Assembly: GCF_003725955.1 (NCBI RefSeq) | Contig: NZ_QIBZ01000001.1 | Coordinates: forward strand, 124,001 to 188,000 | DNA length: 64,000 nucleotides | From: Slackia isoflavoniconvertens | GTDB lineage: Bacteria; Actinomycetota; Coriobacteriia; Coriobacteriales; Eggerthellaceae | Direction: 5' to 3' | Part shown: piece after piece, positions 42,266 to 51,606 of the stretch | Numbering within the stretch: the stretch's first letter is position 1 | Layout: every line of letters starts with the position of its first letter | Program-made: the position numbers and the translations under genes | Notes under the pieces: generated by a model | What the model was told of the DNA's origin: nothing | Databases searched by the model: none | Seen by the model: the letters and a program-made list of their open reading frames with translations, nothing else

Positions 42266-43235
42266 GAACAACCGCAACACGCGTCAAGCTCCGCGCGCTC
42301 GCTCGGGGCAGGCTCCCGTGCGCCGCGACACCACGCCGACGTATCGTGCGTCGAATCGCCGGACACTTGGTTCGGCCGCCCCGCGCGTTTCCACGGTTAA
42401 GCTCGGCGATCTTGATGCCGCGAGTGCCAAGGGGTCGGTCCATCGTGCGCGTGCCCAGGCGTCGTATAAAAACTACCAGGCGAAAGTCGTCGCTGTGCTC
42501 GTTGCCATCGCCGTGCTTGCTGGCGTGTTCGCGGGCGCATACTGGTCGAATCTTTTCGCGGTTCAGCAGGTGACGGTTTCCGGTGTCGAGCATCTTACGG
42601 CAAGCGAAATGGCCCAGCTCGCCAATGTGCCGAGCGATACCACGCTTCTGCGTGTCGATACCGCGACCATCGAAAGCAATATCATGCGTGATGCATGGGT
42701 TGAAAACGTGCATGTGCAGCGTGTGTTCCCGAACACGCTCAATTTGGCCGTGACCGAACGTACGATCGGCGCTACGGTCGAGATTGGGGTCGACGATGGC
42801 AAGTCGACCGAAACATGGGCGCTTTCGACTGACGGAATATGGTTGTGCCGCATTCCCGATAAAGATTCCGAAGCGGCGCAGAATATTTCGCCGAAGATCT
42901 ATGAAGATGCCGAGAACGTATTCGTCATTACCGATGTGACGTATGGCGTGAAGCCCGAAGTCGGCAAAGTGTGCACCGATGAAAGCGTGAAAAACGCGCT
43001 CGACGTGGTAACGAGCCTTTCGACCGACTTGAAAGATCAGGTGAAGCAGGTTTCGGCGACGTCGACCGAGAACACGACGCTCACGCTCGACTCGAATGTC
43101 GAAATCGCGTTTGGCGCGGCGAGCGATGTGCGCGATAAGGAACGCGTCATCAAGCAAATTCTTGCCGACCATCCAGGCGAGGTGAGCTACATCAACGTTC
43201 GCGTGGTGAAGTCGCCCACATGGAGGACGGCATAA
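42252..43235 (+). CDS. ftsQ: Cell division protein FtsQ/DivIB
   Basis: This 327-residue protein has an Arg/Ala/Thr-rich cytoplasmic N-terminus of about 75 residues, one membrane helix (VVAVLVAIAVLAGVFAGAYW), and an external POTRA domain starting FAVQQVTVSGVEHLTASEMAQLANVP, followed by a beta domain. It should form the FtsQ-FtsL bridge to the septal synthase. The TTG at 42252 was chosen because GGAGG lies at 42238-42242; an in-frame TTG at 42231 would precede that site. A perfect 26-base palindromic terminator follows. Confidence 0.88.
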   Translation: MASNRNNRNTRQAPRARSGQAPVRRDTTPTYRASNRRTLGSAAPRVSTVKLGDLDAASAKGSVHRARAQASYKNYQAKVVAVLVAIAVLAGVFAGAYWSNLFAVQQVTVSGVEHLTASEMAQLANVPSDTTLLRVDTATIESNIMRDAWVENVHVQRVFPNTLNLAVTERTIGATVEIGVDDGKSTETWALSTDGIWLCRIPDKDSEAAQNISPKIYEDAENVFVITDVTYGVKPEVGKVCTDESVKNALDVVTSLSTDLKDQVKQVSATSTENTTLTLDSNVEIAFGAASDVRDKERVIKQILADHPGEVSYINVRVVKSPTWRTA

Positions 43236-43316
43236 GCCCGCATCGATGCGCTCGTATTTCTCGCCGCATGGGGTTTGCGTGGGTGAGAGCCCGATCGAGG
43301 TGGGCGAGAGACCCTG

Positions 43317-43344
43317 AAATAGCCGTCATATGACGGCTATTTTT
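43317..43344. terminator. Palindromic terminator after ftsQ
   Basis: Bases 43317-43342 are a perfect 26-base palindrome that ends in a run of five T. It would close the mraZ-ftsQ transcript, leaving ftsZ to its own promoter; TATAGT at 43445-43450 is a weak -10 candidate. Confidence 0.85.
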
Positions 43345-43535
43345 GTCGCCTGCCCCTCATTTCCGTGGTGATTCGACGGAAGCTCGTTTCCTGTGGGCGG
43401 TACCGTCCTTGAAATGCTCGCTCGTTTGTGTAAAGTAAGCGTGTTATAGTTTCTCGTAGTGAGAATTGATTTTATGTGCCTGCCGTGGCGGGCGCGGATT
43501 AAACGCAGCCGTAAATGCAGCATGTTGGAGGAAAC

Positions 43536-44711
43536 ATGGCGAAAACTGTTGGTTCAGAGCATCTGGCCGTCATTAAGGTCGTTGGCGTCGGTGGTGGTGG
43601 CACCAACGCCGTCAACCGCATGGTTGAAGCTGGCCTGAAAGGCGTTGAGTTCATCGCCGTCAACACCGACAAGCAGGCGCTGCTTATGTCGCAGGCCGAT
43701 AAAACTATTCATATCGGCGAAGAGTTGACGCGCGGTTTGGGCGCTGGCGCAAATCCTGAAATCGGCTGCCAGGCTGCCGAGGAATCTCGCTCTGAGATTC
43801 GCGAGGCGCTGGCTGAGGCCGACATGGTCTTCGTGACCGCTGGCGAAGGCGGCGGCACGGGCACGGGCGCAGCTCCCGTGGTTGCCGAAATCGCCCGCGA
43901 GGAAATTGGCGCGCTCACGGTTGGCATTGTCACCAAGCCGTTCGGCTTCGAAGGCCGTGTTCGTCGCAATCAGGCCGAGCAGGGCTGCGATCTGCTTTCC
44001 CAGAAGGTCGACACTCTCATTGTTATCCCGAACGACCGCCTGCTCGAGGTCATCGACAAGAAGACTTCTGCGCTCGATGCGTTCCGCATTGCCGACGATA
44101 CGCTTCGTCAGGGCATCCAGGGCGTTACCGACCTCATTACCATTCCTGGCTTGATCAACCTCGACTTCGCTGACATCCGCACTGTCATGAAGGACGCCGG
44201 CACGGCCATGATGGGCATTGGCTTTGGCACGGGCGAGAATCGCGCCCTCGACGCCGCGACGCAGGCCATCAACTCCAACCTGCTCGAGGCTTCCATCCAG
44301 GGCGCAAGCCGCGTTCTGTTCTCCATTGCTGGTGGCAGCGACCTTACGCTCGCCGAAGTCGACGCTGCAGCGCGCGCTATGGAAGCCGTTGTCGACGAAG
44401 ACGCCAATATCATCTACGGCCAGATCATCGACGATACCTTGGGCGACCAGATTCGCATTACCGTTATTGCTACGGGCTTTGCGCGCCAGTCGCAGGCCGC
44501 GATGGACTTCGATTCCGCTCGCAACGACCTGTTTGCGGCAACTCAGGCTGCTTCGGCTCCCGCATCGAGCTCCACGGTTGGCGCTTTTGGCCGCGACACC
44601 TATACATCCAACCAAACCCACGCAGCGTCGCCTGCCGCATCTTCGATGAATGCTGCATCTACGCGCGTCGCCGACGAGGAATACATTCCCGATTTCCTTC
44701 GTCGTCGATAA
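43536..44711 (+). CDS. ftsZ: Cell division protein FtsZ
   Basis: This 391-residue tubulin-like GTPase forms the Z ring. It has the [17 protein letters not shown] start, the tubulin signature [16 protein letters not shown], the T7 loop with [11 protein letters not shown], and a variable linker. The conserved C-terminal peptide [12 protein letters not shown] normally binds partners such as SepF. The ATG at 43536 follows TTGGAGGAA; an in-frame ATG at 43515 was not used. ftsA is not present in the cluster, consistent with SepF as the membrane tether. Confidence 0.98.
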   Translation: MAKTVGSEHLAVIKVVGVGGGGTNAVNRMVEAGLKGVEFIAVNTDKQALLMSQADKTIHIGEELTRGLGAGANPEIGCQAAEESRSEIREALAEADMVFVTAGEGGGTGTGAAPVVAEIAREEIGALTVGIVTKPFGFEGRVRRNQAEQGCDLLSQKVDTLIVIPNDRLLEVIDKKTSALDAFRIADDTLRQGIQGVTDLITIPGLINLDFADIRTVMKDAGTAMMGIGFGTGENRALDAATQAINSNLLEASIQGASRVLFSIAGGSDLTLAEVDAAARAMEAVVDEDANIIYGQIIDDTLGDQIRITVIATGFARQSQAAMDFDSARNDLFAATQAASAPASSSTVGAFGRDTYTSNQTHAASPAASSMNAASTRVADEEYIPDFLRRR

Positions 44712-44728
44712 AACGGAAGCGATGTGCC

Positions 44729-45580
44729 ATGACGGGTATGACCAACGCGTCAGGGCTTGAAGCGACCCTCGATTTGCCGCTCCCGCGGCTTGTCGAGGGT
44801 CGTTTTTCTAACCTGACCGCATTTACCGATGAGGCCCTGTTCGAAGCATGCGGCGTACGCATCGCGTTTACCGAGCGTTCGGGCGGCGTGAGTGAGCCGC
44901 CGTACGATTCGTTGAACCTGGGCCTTCATGTCAACGATAATCCCGAAAGCGTGCGTGAGAATCGCCGCAGGGTCTGCGAGGCGTTCGGCATCGATCCGAC
45001 GAGGCTTATTGTGCCCAACCAGGTGCATGGCGCCGATGTCGCCGTGTGCGAAAACGCTGGCGATATCGCCGAGACGCGAGAGTTTGCGGCCGAAGGCAGC
45101 GACGCGGTCGCCGTGGGCTGCGATGATGTCGCGGCCTTGCTGTGCTTCGCCGATTGCACGCCTGTTATCATCGTGGCGCCTTCCGGCAAGTTCGCCGTGG
45201 CGCATTGCGGATGGCGCGGGGTCGTGTATGGCGCCTGGGCGACGGCGCTTTCGACGCTTTGCGAGCTTACGGGCGATGACCCCGAACGCTTCAACGTATA
45301 TATCGGCCCTTATATCCATGCGTGCCATTTCGAGGTCGGCGAAGAAGTCGCCAAGCAGTTTTTCGATTCGTTCGGCGAGGCAAGCTTGATCGATGAGCGC
45401 CATGTCGATATGGGCGCTGCGCTTCGCTGCGGCTTTGCGAGCATGGGTGTTGCGCCTGAGCGCATTGCCGACGTCGATATGTGCACGGTGTGCGATGCCG
45501 GTGAGCGTTTTTATTCGTATCGCGCCTCGGGCGGCACGTGCGGTCGCCATGGCGCGTTTGCGGCTCGTATTCTTGGATAG
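44729..45580 (+). CDS. pgeF: PgeF/YlmD-family purine nucleoside or peptidoglycan-editing enzyme
   Basis: This 283-residue member of the multicopper polyphenol oxidase-like (DUF152) family has LIVPNQVHGADVAVC, FADCTPVIIVAP and AHCGWRGVVYGAWATAL, which carry the metal-binding histidines and cysteine. Family members have been linked to purine nucleoside phosphorolysis and to editing of peptidoglycan precursors; which activity applies here is not visible. It follows ftsZ by 17 bases and precedes yggS, the usual ylmD-ylmE-sepF order. Confidence 0.85.
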   Translation: MTGMTNASGLEATLDLPLPRLVEGRFSNLTAFTDEALFEACGVRIAFTERSGGVSEPPYDSLNLGLHVNDNPESVRENRRRVCEAFGIDPTRLIVPNQVHGADVAVCENAGDIAETREFAAEGSDAVAVGCDDVAALLCFADCTPVIIVAPSGKFAVAHCGWRGVVYGAWATALSTLCELTGDDPERFNVYIGPYIHACHFEVGEEVAKQFFDSFGEASLIDERHVDMGAALRCGFASMGVAPERIADVDMCTVCDAGERFYSYRASGGTCGRHGAFAARILG

Positions 45581-45594
45581 GAAGAAGCTTTCTT

Positions 45595-46290
45595 ATGACT
45601 ACGTTGGAACAACGTTGGGAATCTGTCGAAGAATCTGTTGAGGAGGCGTGCGCGGCTGCGGGTCGCGCCCGGAGTGACGTGCGCGTCATTGGCGTGTCGA
45701 AGACCGTTGGGCTTGATGCGGTTGCTGAGGCAATTGAGGCGGGCATTCACGATTTCGGGGAAAACCGCCCCGATGAGCTCGTTCGCAAGCACGACGCGTT
45801 TCCGAGCGAGAACTGGCATTTTATTGGCAATATCCAATCTCGCCAGCTCGAGAAGGTGGTGGGGCGCGCATGCCTCATCCATTCTTTATACCAGGAAAGC
45901 CACGCCGATAAAATCGATCGACTGGCTGCCGCGGTGGGCATTGTGCAGGACGTGCTTATCGAAGTCAACGACGGCGAGTCGAACAAGCAGGGCGTGGCCG
46001 ACGAAAATCTTATCGCTATGCTTACGCATTGCGCCGCCTTGAAGCATGTGCGCGTGAAAGGCCTTATGATAATGGCTCCCATCGGCGACGCCTCGGTTGC
46101 GCGTGCAACGTTTAAGCGCCTGCGCGAGCTGCGCGATGCGGCGCAAAGCGACCTTGCGGCACGTGGCATCGATATGGAGCTCCATGAACTTTCAATGGGG
46201 ATGAGCAACGATTATTCCGAAGGTATTGGCGAGGGGGCTACCATGGTTCGCATCGGTCGAGCCATATTCAGTGCCGACTATGCGGGTTAG
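45595..46290 (+). CDS. YggS-family PLP homeostasis protein
   Basis: This 231-residue protein is a single-domain PLP-binding barrel of the YggS/YlmE/PROSC family, which buffers pyridoxal phosphate and influences amino-acid metabolism. The cofactor lysine lies in VIGVSKTVGLDAV. Further blocks are FGENRPDELVRK, WHFIGNIQSRQLEKVV, and LSMGMSNDYSEGIGEGATMVRIGRAIF. The ATG at 45595 follows GGAAGAAGC. It lies between pgeF and sepF. Confidence 0.94.
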   Translation: MTTLEQRWESVEESVEEACAAAGRARSDVRVIGVSKTVGLDAVAEAIEAGIHDFGENRPDELVRKHDAFPSENWHFIGNIQSRQLEKVVGRACLIHSLYQESHADKIDRLAAAVGIVQDVLIEVNDGESNKQGVADENLIAMLTHCAALKHVRVKGLMIMAPIGDASVARATFKRLRELRDAAQSDLAARGIDMELHELSMGMSNDYSEGIGEGATMVRIGRAIFSADYAG

Positions 46291-46317
46291 CCCGCTTGAT
46301 TGATAGGTGGACACGCA

Positions 46318-47091
46318 ATGGATTTCAAGATTCCTAAATTTGATGAACTGAAAGATCGGCTGGGTATTGGCGAGGCTTCGGGCCAGGCGGGCTCGCGCTC
46401 CTCGCGCGCTCGCGATTCTCGCGATGACGCCGTCGATTATGGCGATTATGGCGAATACGGCTTCGACGATTCCGCTGATTACGTGGTGGAGAACGACTCG
46501 CCTTCTTCGAGCTTCACGGCGTCGTTGCCCAAGCTCGTCACGTCTGACGACGTGCGCGCCAATATCCAATACACGCCGAGCGAAGCCCCCGAGACCGCCG
46601 ATGCGTCGCAGGCAACGCGTCCGAACCGCGATTTCGGCGCGCTTCGTGAAGATTCGCATCGCTCTCCTGGCGTGAATTCGCTGTTTGAGCCCTCGTCTGC
46701 CGCTCGGCCGGCCGCGTCGGCGCCCCAGGCTGCCGCGAGCTCCACGGGCGCTTATGCGCAAACCACGGGAGCGATTCCTGCGCCTGCATCGCCTTCTGGC
46801 GAAGGCCGCGTGGTGCAGCGTCCGGCGCGTATCGTGACCATCGTCAAGCCTGAGTCGTATGACGATGCCGAACGCATCGCCAAGGTGCTCAAGAGCGGCG
46901 ATGTCGCTGTTGTCTCGCTGCGCAACACCCCCGAAGCGCTCGGCAAGCGCATTCTCGACTTCAGCTTTGGTGTGGCATGCGCCTTCGAGGCTCAGGTCGA
47001 ATGCGTTTCGGGCCACGTGTTCGTTATCACGCGCGGCGCGGGCTTGAGCGATGCCGAGGCGTCTCGTCTCAAAGCCCAAGGGTTGATGTAG
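46318..47091 (+). CDS. sepF: Cell division protein SepF
   Basis: This 257-residue protein tethers FtsZ to the membrane in actinobacteria and firmicutes. The N-terminal MDFKIPKFDELKDRLGI can form an amphipathic membrane-binding helix. A long disordered linker rich in Ser/Ala/Pro (about 20-165) follows. The SepF core is then RIVTIVKPESYDDAERIAKVLKSGDVAVVSLRN and DFSFGVACAFEAQVECVSGHVFVIT. The ATG at 46318 gives the canonical start. yggT begins directly after its TAG. Confidence 0.94.
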   Translation: MDFKIPKFDELKDRLGIGEASGQAGSRSSRARDSRDDAVDYGDYGEYGFDDSADYVVENDSPSSSFTASLPKLVTSDDVRANIQYTPSEAPETADASQATRPNRDFGALREDSHRSPGVNSLFEPSSAARPAASAPQAAASSTGAYAQTTGAIPAPASPSGEGRVVQRPARIVTIVKPESYDDAERIAKVLKSGDVAVVSLRNTPEALGKRILDFSFGVACAFEAQVECVSGHVFVITRGAGLSDAEASRLKAQGLM

Positions 47092-47352
47092 ATGTATGCC
47101 CTGCAGCTTTTCATCGTGAAGCTCGCCGACGCGTACACGACGATTCTGCTCGTGTATGTGCTCATGAGTTGGATTCCGAACAGAAGCGGCATTCTGGCCG
47201 ATATCGAAACGGTGTTGGGGAAGGTTTGCGATCCGTATCTGAACCTTTTCCGTAAATTCATCCCGCCGATTGGGGGCATGGTGGACGTAACGCCTATCTT
47301 TGCCCTGCTTGTATTACAATTCTTGGTGCGCTTGATTGTCGGCATTCTTTAG
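47092..47352 (+). CDS. YggT-family membrane protein
   Basis: This 86-residue protein has two hydrophobic helices and the YggT family features YVLMSWIPNRSG and CDPYLNLFRKFIPPIGGMVDVTPIFALLVLQFL. Its exact role is unknown; it is a common member of the sepF-divIVA neighbourhood and is thought to act at the division site or in osmotic response. It abuts sepF. Confidence 0.9.
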   Translation: MYALQLFIVKLADAYTTILLVYVLMSWIPNRSGILADIETVLGKVCDPYLNLFRKFIPPIGGMVDVTPIFALLVLQFLVRLIVGIL

Positions 47353-47466
47353 CCGCAGCGGCGCGAATATGTTCATTGGGGCGCAAGGCGTCCTGCAGGC
47401 TGTGCGATTCATATCGCAGGCCGCCCTGGGTTTCCGGGGTATATACCGAATGAGATTGGAGTAGGC

Positions 47467-48384
47467 ATGGCCATCACTTCCGAAGACATCCACAACCAGA
47501 GTTTCACGGTTGATCGCAAGGGTTACGACGTTGACGAGGTCGATGTGTTCCTCGAGCATGTCGCAGCCGAGATTGACGGCTTGAATGCCCAGATCGAAGA
47601 GCTTCTCGCTCGCATTGACGAGCTCAATAATAACCAGATGGGCTTCGATGATGACGAACCTATGGATATGGACGCCGCTTTCGCCGAGCCCGCGATGCCC
47701 GAACCCGAGCCCGAGGCAGTCAAAGAGGAAGCCGCCGATACGACTTCGGTGCTTTCTGGCGATGAAAAAGACGCTCGCATCGCCGAGCTCGAGAAGCAGC
47801 TTTCCGAAAAGGAAACCGACGCTTCCGCCATTGCCAATGCGCTCGTGACCGCCCAGCGTTCCGCCCAGGAAGTGCTCGATGCTGCCCGCGCCGAAGCGAA
47901 GCGCATCCACAACGACGCTGAAATCGAGGCGAGCGACATCGTCGACCGCGCGAACGCCGAGAAGGCCAAGATTGAAACCGCCATCGAAGAGCTCGACCGT
48001 TCCCATAAGAAGACGTGCGAGGCGTATTCCGAGGCCCTGAAGAGCTTCATCGACGATGCGAATGCCAAGCTTGACGATATCGAGGACGAACTCGCCAAGA
48101 AGGAGGGCAAGAAGCGCTCCCATGGCCGTTTCGCAAGCCCCGCTCAGGCCCCGGTTCACAAGCCCATGTTCGGCGCCACGGGCGCCGTTGCTCCGAGCTA
48201 TGTCGCTCCCGCCGCAGGCGCTGTTGAATCGGCCCCTGTGACGCCCGCTGTGACCGCTGCTCCCGCAACCGCCGCGGTTATTCCGGCGCAGAGCACTGCT
48301 CCCGCTCCGGCTCCGAGCGTCGAGAAAGACCTTTCTGGTTTCGGCGATGCTGCCGAGGCCTTTGATTTGGGCGATATCGACTAG
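47467..48384 (+). CDS. divIVA: DivIVA-family cell-pole protein
   Basis: This 305-residue protein has the DivIVA N-terminal membrane-targeting part (ITSEDIHNQSFTVDRKGYDVDEVDVFLEHVAAEI) and a coiled coil (about residues 25-60). After an acidic linker comes a second long helical stretch with LEKQLSEKETD, EVLDAARAEAKRIHNDA and later heptads. The C-terminal 90 residues are an Ala/Pro-rich disordered tail. In actinobacteria DivIVA (Wag31) organises polar growth or septum placement. It ends the dcw region and is followed by a hairpin terminator at 48573. Confidence 0.92.
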   Translation: MAITSEDIHNQSFTVDRKGYDVDEVDVFLEHVAAEIDGLNAQIEELLARIDELNNNQMGFDDDEPMDMDAAFAEPAMPEPEPEAVKEEAADTTSVLSGDEKDARIAELEKQLSEKETDASAIANALVTAQRSAQEVLDAARAEAKRIHNDAEIEASDIVDRANAEKAKIETAIEELDRSHKKTCEAYSEALKSFIDDANAKLDDIEDELAKKEGKKRSHGRFASPAQAPVHKPMFGATGAVAPSYVAPAAGAVESAPVTPAVTAAPATAAVIPAQSTAPAPAPSVEKDLSGFGDAAEAFDLGDID

Positions 48385-48572
48385 TTCGGCTTTGCCGCCC
48401 TTTCGGGCGGCGAGATAATGCGATGCTGCAAGAACCCTTGGTGCTGCATTTTTGGCTCAGCCTTTGATTCGCGTGCTGAAGTACGCGTTGCTCAGGCTTC
48501 GTCTGAACTGCCATGCGCGAGGGGTTCTTTTCGTTGATGCTTGGCGCGAAAGCGTTGCGCCTCGATAAACGA

Positions 48573-48603
48573 CGAAAGCCCGCGTGAGCGGGCTTTCGTT
48601 TTG
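48573..48603. terminator. Terminator between divIVA and rnpB
   Basis: Eleven-base perfect arms (48573-48583 and 48588-48598) are followed by TTTTG on the plus strand. It lies between convergent divIVA and rnpB and may serve both. Confidence 0.85.
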
Positions 48604-48611
48604 CAATGCCT

Positions 48612-48964
48612 TAGCGGGCCTATGAGCCGGGTTCTGTCGTTGAAGACGGCCATTTATCTAGGACGTGCGTTACCACACGCCTCAAGCAGGCTACCCGCAT
48701 GCACGGAGAGGCTCAACCGTATCGCATGCCTATTCGCCCTTGCTTCGGATGGGGTTTACCAAGCCACGCCATTACTGACGTGCTGGTGCGCTCTTACCGC
48801 ACCTTCTCAGCTTTTCTCTTAACGCCCGAAGGCGCCAGTGGGAGTTTAAGTTTCTTCAGCACTTTCCATCGGGTTTCCCCGCCCGGCCGTTAGCCGGCAT
48901 CCTGCCTCAAGAAGCCCGGACTTTCCTCGTTGGCGCAAGGCCACCGCGACCGTCCAGCCCGCAT
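48612..48964 (-). ncRNA. rnpB: RNase P RNA, bacterial type A
   Basis: The minus strand carries the catalytic RNA of RNase P, which trims tRNA 5' ends. The 5' end reads GCGGGCTGGACGGTCGCGG and the 3' end ACAGAACCCGGCTCATAGGC, both conserved; the terminal GCGGGC and GCCCGC pair as P1. Internal conserved parts such as GAGGAAAGTCCGGGC (48907-48933) are intact. Ends are approximate within a few bases. A -10-like TACAAT lies just upstream on the minus strand. Confidence 0.95.
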
Positions 48965-49073
48965 AGCGTCGGCTATTGTATCATTGCCTGCGCCGTATGT
49001 CGTGCATTCTGCACGGTGTTGCTACAATCTTGAGCAAAAGCCGCGGATCATGAACCGGGTTAGAAGGGAAGAT

Positions 49074-49727
49074 ATGCCAGAGAATCGTTTTTCATGTGCG
49101 CTTGTCGGTGCCGCGTCCTTTGATGCCGACCATTTTTCTGCCGAACATTTCGATAAGGCGATTGCGGTCGACGGTGGTTTTTCCTCGCTTTGCGCGATTG
49201 GCGTAACGCCCGATTTCGCCCTGGGCGATTTTGATTCGTTGGGGCATGTTCCGCAGGGCGTTCCTATTGAGAGGCATCCCGTTATGAAGGATGACAGCGA
49301 TACCGCGCTTGCGCTCGAGTGGGCGCTCGCGCATGGCATGCGCGAGGTTGCGGTGTATGGCGCACTTGGAGGAAGGCTCGATCACACGCTTGCAACGCTT
49401 TCGGCCTTGGTGGGCGCGGCGCGCGCGGGCATGCATGCCGTCGCGGTAGGAGAGGGCAATGTCGTGGTCGCGCTCGCAGGCGGCATGTCGCTTGAGATTG
49501 CCGCAAAGGACGCGGGCACGTTCTCGGTCTTTTCTGCGCCCGACGCCTCGTGCGGCCTTACGGAGCGCGGCCCACTGTATGAAGTTGAGAACGCGACGCT
49601 TCGAAACGACGTGACGCTTGGCCTTTCCAATGAATTCGTGGGCAAGCCTGTGTCGATTTCTCTTGAGCGGGGCGCTGTCGTGGTCGTTTTGCCGCGAATG
49701 CCCTTGAGCGACATTCGCATCGGCTAA
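49074..49727 (+). CDS. thiN: Thiamine pyrophosphokinase
   Basis: This 217-residue kinase makes thiamine pyrophosphate from thiamine and ATP. Conserved parts are the IAVDGGFSSLCAIGVTPDFALGDFDSL start, KDDSDTALALEWAL, and GALGGRLDHTLATL. The ATG at 49074 has AGAAGGGA upstream; longer in-frame extensions would run into rnpB. It lies before the riboswitch-controlled thiMED genes, so it is apparently not under that riboswitch. Confidence 0.92.
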   Translation: MPENRFSCALVGAASFDADHFSAEHFDKAIAVDGGFSSLCAIGVTPDFALGDFDSLGHVPQGVPIERHPVMKDDSDTALALEWALAHGMREVAVYGALGGRLDHTLATLSALVGAARAGMHAVAVGEGNVVVALAGGMSLEIAAKDAGTFSVFSAPDASCGLTERGPLYEVENATLRNDVTLGLSNEFVGKPVSISLERGAVVVVLPRMPLSDIRIG

Positions 49728-49778
49728 ACGCGGCGCTGCCGTTTGCGGATTTTTGTGCTCCTTTCGCCGCGTGCGCCG

Positions 49779-49784
49779 TATAAT
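49779..49784 (+). promoter_or_regulatory. -10 box before the TPP riboswitch
   Basis: A perfect TATAAT lies about 15 bases before the riboswitch start. No strong -35 hexamer was found; TTGTGC is 20 bases upstream. Confidence 0.55.
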
Positions 49785-49796
49785 TCACTTCGACAT

Positions 49797-49888
49797 AACG
49801 GGGAGCTCGCCGAAGCGGGCTGAGAGGGGGCTTCTTGGCTCCGACCCACCGAACCTGATATGGGTAATGCCAACGAAGGGAGCATCGC
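49797..49888 (+). promoter_or_regulatory. TPP riboswitch controlling thiMED
   Basis: The thi-box elements are present in order: CGGGGAGC at the P1/P2 start, GGGCTGAGAGGG, GACCC, GAACCTGATATGGGTAATGCCA, and CGAAGGGAGC closing the fold. The closing GAAGGGAG is also the ribosome site of thiM, nine bases before its ATG, so control by sequestering that site is likely. No separate terminator hairpin is seen before thiM. Confidence 0.93.
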
Positions 49889-50764
49889 ATGACTGCGAAC
49901 AATTCCACATATCAAACTGCATCTGAAATCACCGAATCCATCAAGGCGTTTGCCGATGATGTGCGCGCGACGACCCCGCTCGTCCACTGCATCACGAATT
50001 ACGTGACCGTGGAGAGCTGCGCGAACGCCGTGCTCGCCGTGGGCGCAAGCCCTATCATGAGCGACGAGCCTGCCGATGTTGTTGACATCACGTCCATTTG
50101 CAACGCGCTCGTGCTGAATATTGGCACGCTCAATATGCAGACCATCGCCGGCATGAAGGCTGCGGGTGCCCGAGCCGCCGAACTCGAGCACGCCATTGTT
50201 CTTGACCCGGTAGGCGCGGGAGCTTCGGCGCTGCGCACGAAAACCGCAGGTGAGCTGCTTGACTCGCTGCCCGTCGCCTTGGTGCGCGGCAATATGAGCG
50301 AAGTGAAGGCTCTTGCCGGCCAGGCTGCCGCCACGCAAGGCGTCGATGTGAACCCGGCCGACGCCGTGATGAGCGAGGAAGATATCGCCGAGGCGGCTGC
50401 TTTCGCTCGCGATTTCGCCGCGAAGGCCAACTGCGCCGTTGCTATCACCGGCCCCATCGACATCGTCGCCGATGCGAATCGTGCATTTGCCGTTCGCAAT
50501 GGGTCCGCGTTCCAGGGTCGCATCACGGGTTCGGGCTGCATGCTTTCCGCCATCACCGGCGCATATATGGCGCGCGCGAACGGCAACGCCGTTGAAGCCG
50601 CCCTTGCCGCGGTGGTGCACATGGGCGCTGCCGGCCAGGCTGCACAGGCGCGCATGAAGGAAGGCGACGGCACGGGAAGCTTCCACACCTATCTCATGGA
50701 TGCCCTGTCGCTGCTTGAGGGCGACGATTTGGCCAAGGCCGCTTTGGTTGAAGAGGTTCGTTAA
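49889..50764 (+). CDS. thiM: Hydroxyethylthiazole kinase
   Basis: This 291-residue salvage kinase phosphorylates the thiazole part of thiamine. Family parts include PLVHCITNYVTVESCANAVLAVGASPIM, VLDPVGAGAS, VRGNMSEVKALAG, AITGPIDIVAD and TGSGCMLSAITGAY. It is the first gene after the TPP riboswitch and is followed by thiE after two bases. Confidence 0.96.
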   Translation: MTANNSTYQTASEITESIKAFADDVRATTPLVHCITNYVTVESCANAVLAVGASPIMSDEPADVVDITSICNALVLNIGTLNMQTIAGMKAAGARAAELEHAIVLDPVGAGASALRTKTAGELLDSLPVALVRGNMSEVKALAGQAAATQGVDVNPADAVMSEEDIAEAAAFARDFAAKANCAVAITGPIDIVADANRAFAVRNGSAFQGRITGSGCMLSAITGAYMARANGNAVEAALAAVVHMGAAGQAAQARMKEGDGTGSFHTYLMDALSLLEGDDLAKAALVEEVR

Positions 50765-50766
50765 CC

Positions 50767-51450
50767 ATGACGGCGCTCACGCCGCGCGAGCGTTTTCGCC
50801 GTGCTCCCGAGTCGCTTTTGCTGTATGCCGTTTCCGATGATGCGTGGCTGGGCGAGCGTACGCTTGCGTCATGCTGCGCCCAGGCGGTGCGCGGAGGGGC
50901 GACGTTTCTGCAACTTCGTGCAAAGCGTGCCACAACTAAGGAGCTCATAAGCGCGTATGCGGAAATTCGCGACGAGCTCGAACGCGAAGGCCTTGCTGGG
51001 AAAGTTCCGTTTGTAATCGACGACGACGTAGAGGCGGCTCTTGCCGTAGGTGCCGATGGCGTGCATGTTGGCCAGTCGGATGAGTCGTGCGCGAGCGCGA
51101 GGGCACGTTTGGGCGAGGGCGCCATTGTGGGCGTGTCGGCGCAAACGGTGGAGCAAGCTCTTGCCGCGCAGGCTGCAGGCGCCGACTATTTGGGCGTGGG
51201 GGCGTTGTTCAAGACAGCAACCAAGCCCGAGGCGGCCGATGTGTCTTTGCGCACGCTGCGGGAAATATGTGCTGCCGTGAGCATTCCCGTGGTTGGCATT
51301 GGCGGCTTGAATGCGAGCACGCTTGCGTCGCTCGCCCATACGGGCGTGCATGGCGCTGCGGTCGTGTCGGCGATTTTTGCTGCGGGCGACATCGTATCCG
51401 CGACGCGGGACTTAAGACGCATCATGGATGGCGTTGACCTGCTCGTGTAG
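50767..51450 (+). CDS. thiE: Thiamine phosphate synthase
   Basis: This 227-residue barrel enzyme joins the thiazole phosphate and hydroxymethylpyrimidine diphosphate into thiamine monophosphate. Diagnostic blocks are GGATFLQLRAKRATTKEL, FVIDDDVEAALAVGADGVHVGQSD, LGVGALFKTATKPEA and VVGIGGLNASTL. It lies in the thiMED operon. A terminator-like hairpin (51494-51525) follows in the gap before thiD. Confidence 0.96.
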   Translation: MTALTPRERFRRAPESLLLYAVSDDAWLGERTLASCCAQAVRGGATFLQLRAKRATTKELISAYAEIRDELEREGLAGKVPFVIDDDVEAALAVGADGVHVGQSDESCASARARLGEGAIVGVSAQTVEQALAAQAAGADYLGVGALFKTATKPEAADVSLRTLREICAAVSIPVVGIGGLNASTLASLAHTGVHGAAVVSAIFAAGDIVSATRDLRRIMDGVDLLV

Positions 51451-51493
51451 TTGCTTGCGAGCGGTTCGAACAGCGGGATAATCGATTGAATGG

Positions 51494-51526
51494 GACGGAA
51501 GCCGGCTTGCTGGCTTCCGTTTTCTT
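51494..51526 (+). terminator. Hairpin between thiE and thiD
   Basis: GGAAGCC and GGCTTCC pair around an eight-base loop and are followed by GTTTTC. It may reduce readthrough into thiD. Confidence 0.55.
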
Positions 51527-51606
51527 GCGGGCGCCTTTTCCGCCTTTATGCCCGGCGAATTGTATTATGGGTGCATGAGATTGCCGAGTTGCGTGTGAGG
51601 AGAGCT

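Noticed and set aside
48541-48893. Small plus-strand frames over 48541-48893
   Set aside because: They lie on the complement of RNase P RNA, whose conserved ends and core explain the sequence.
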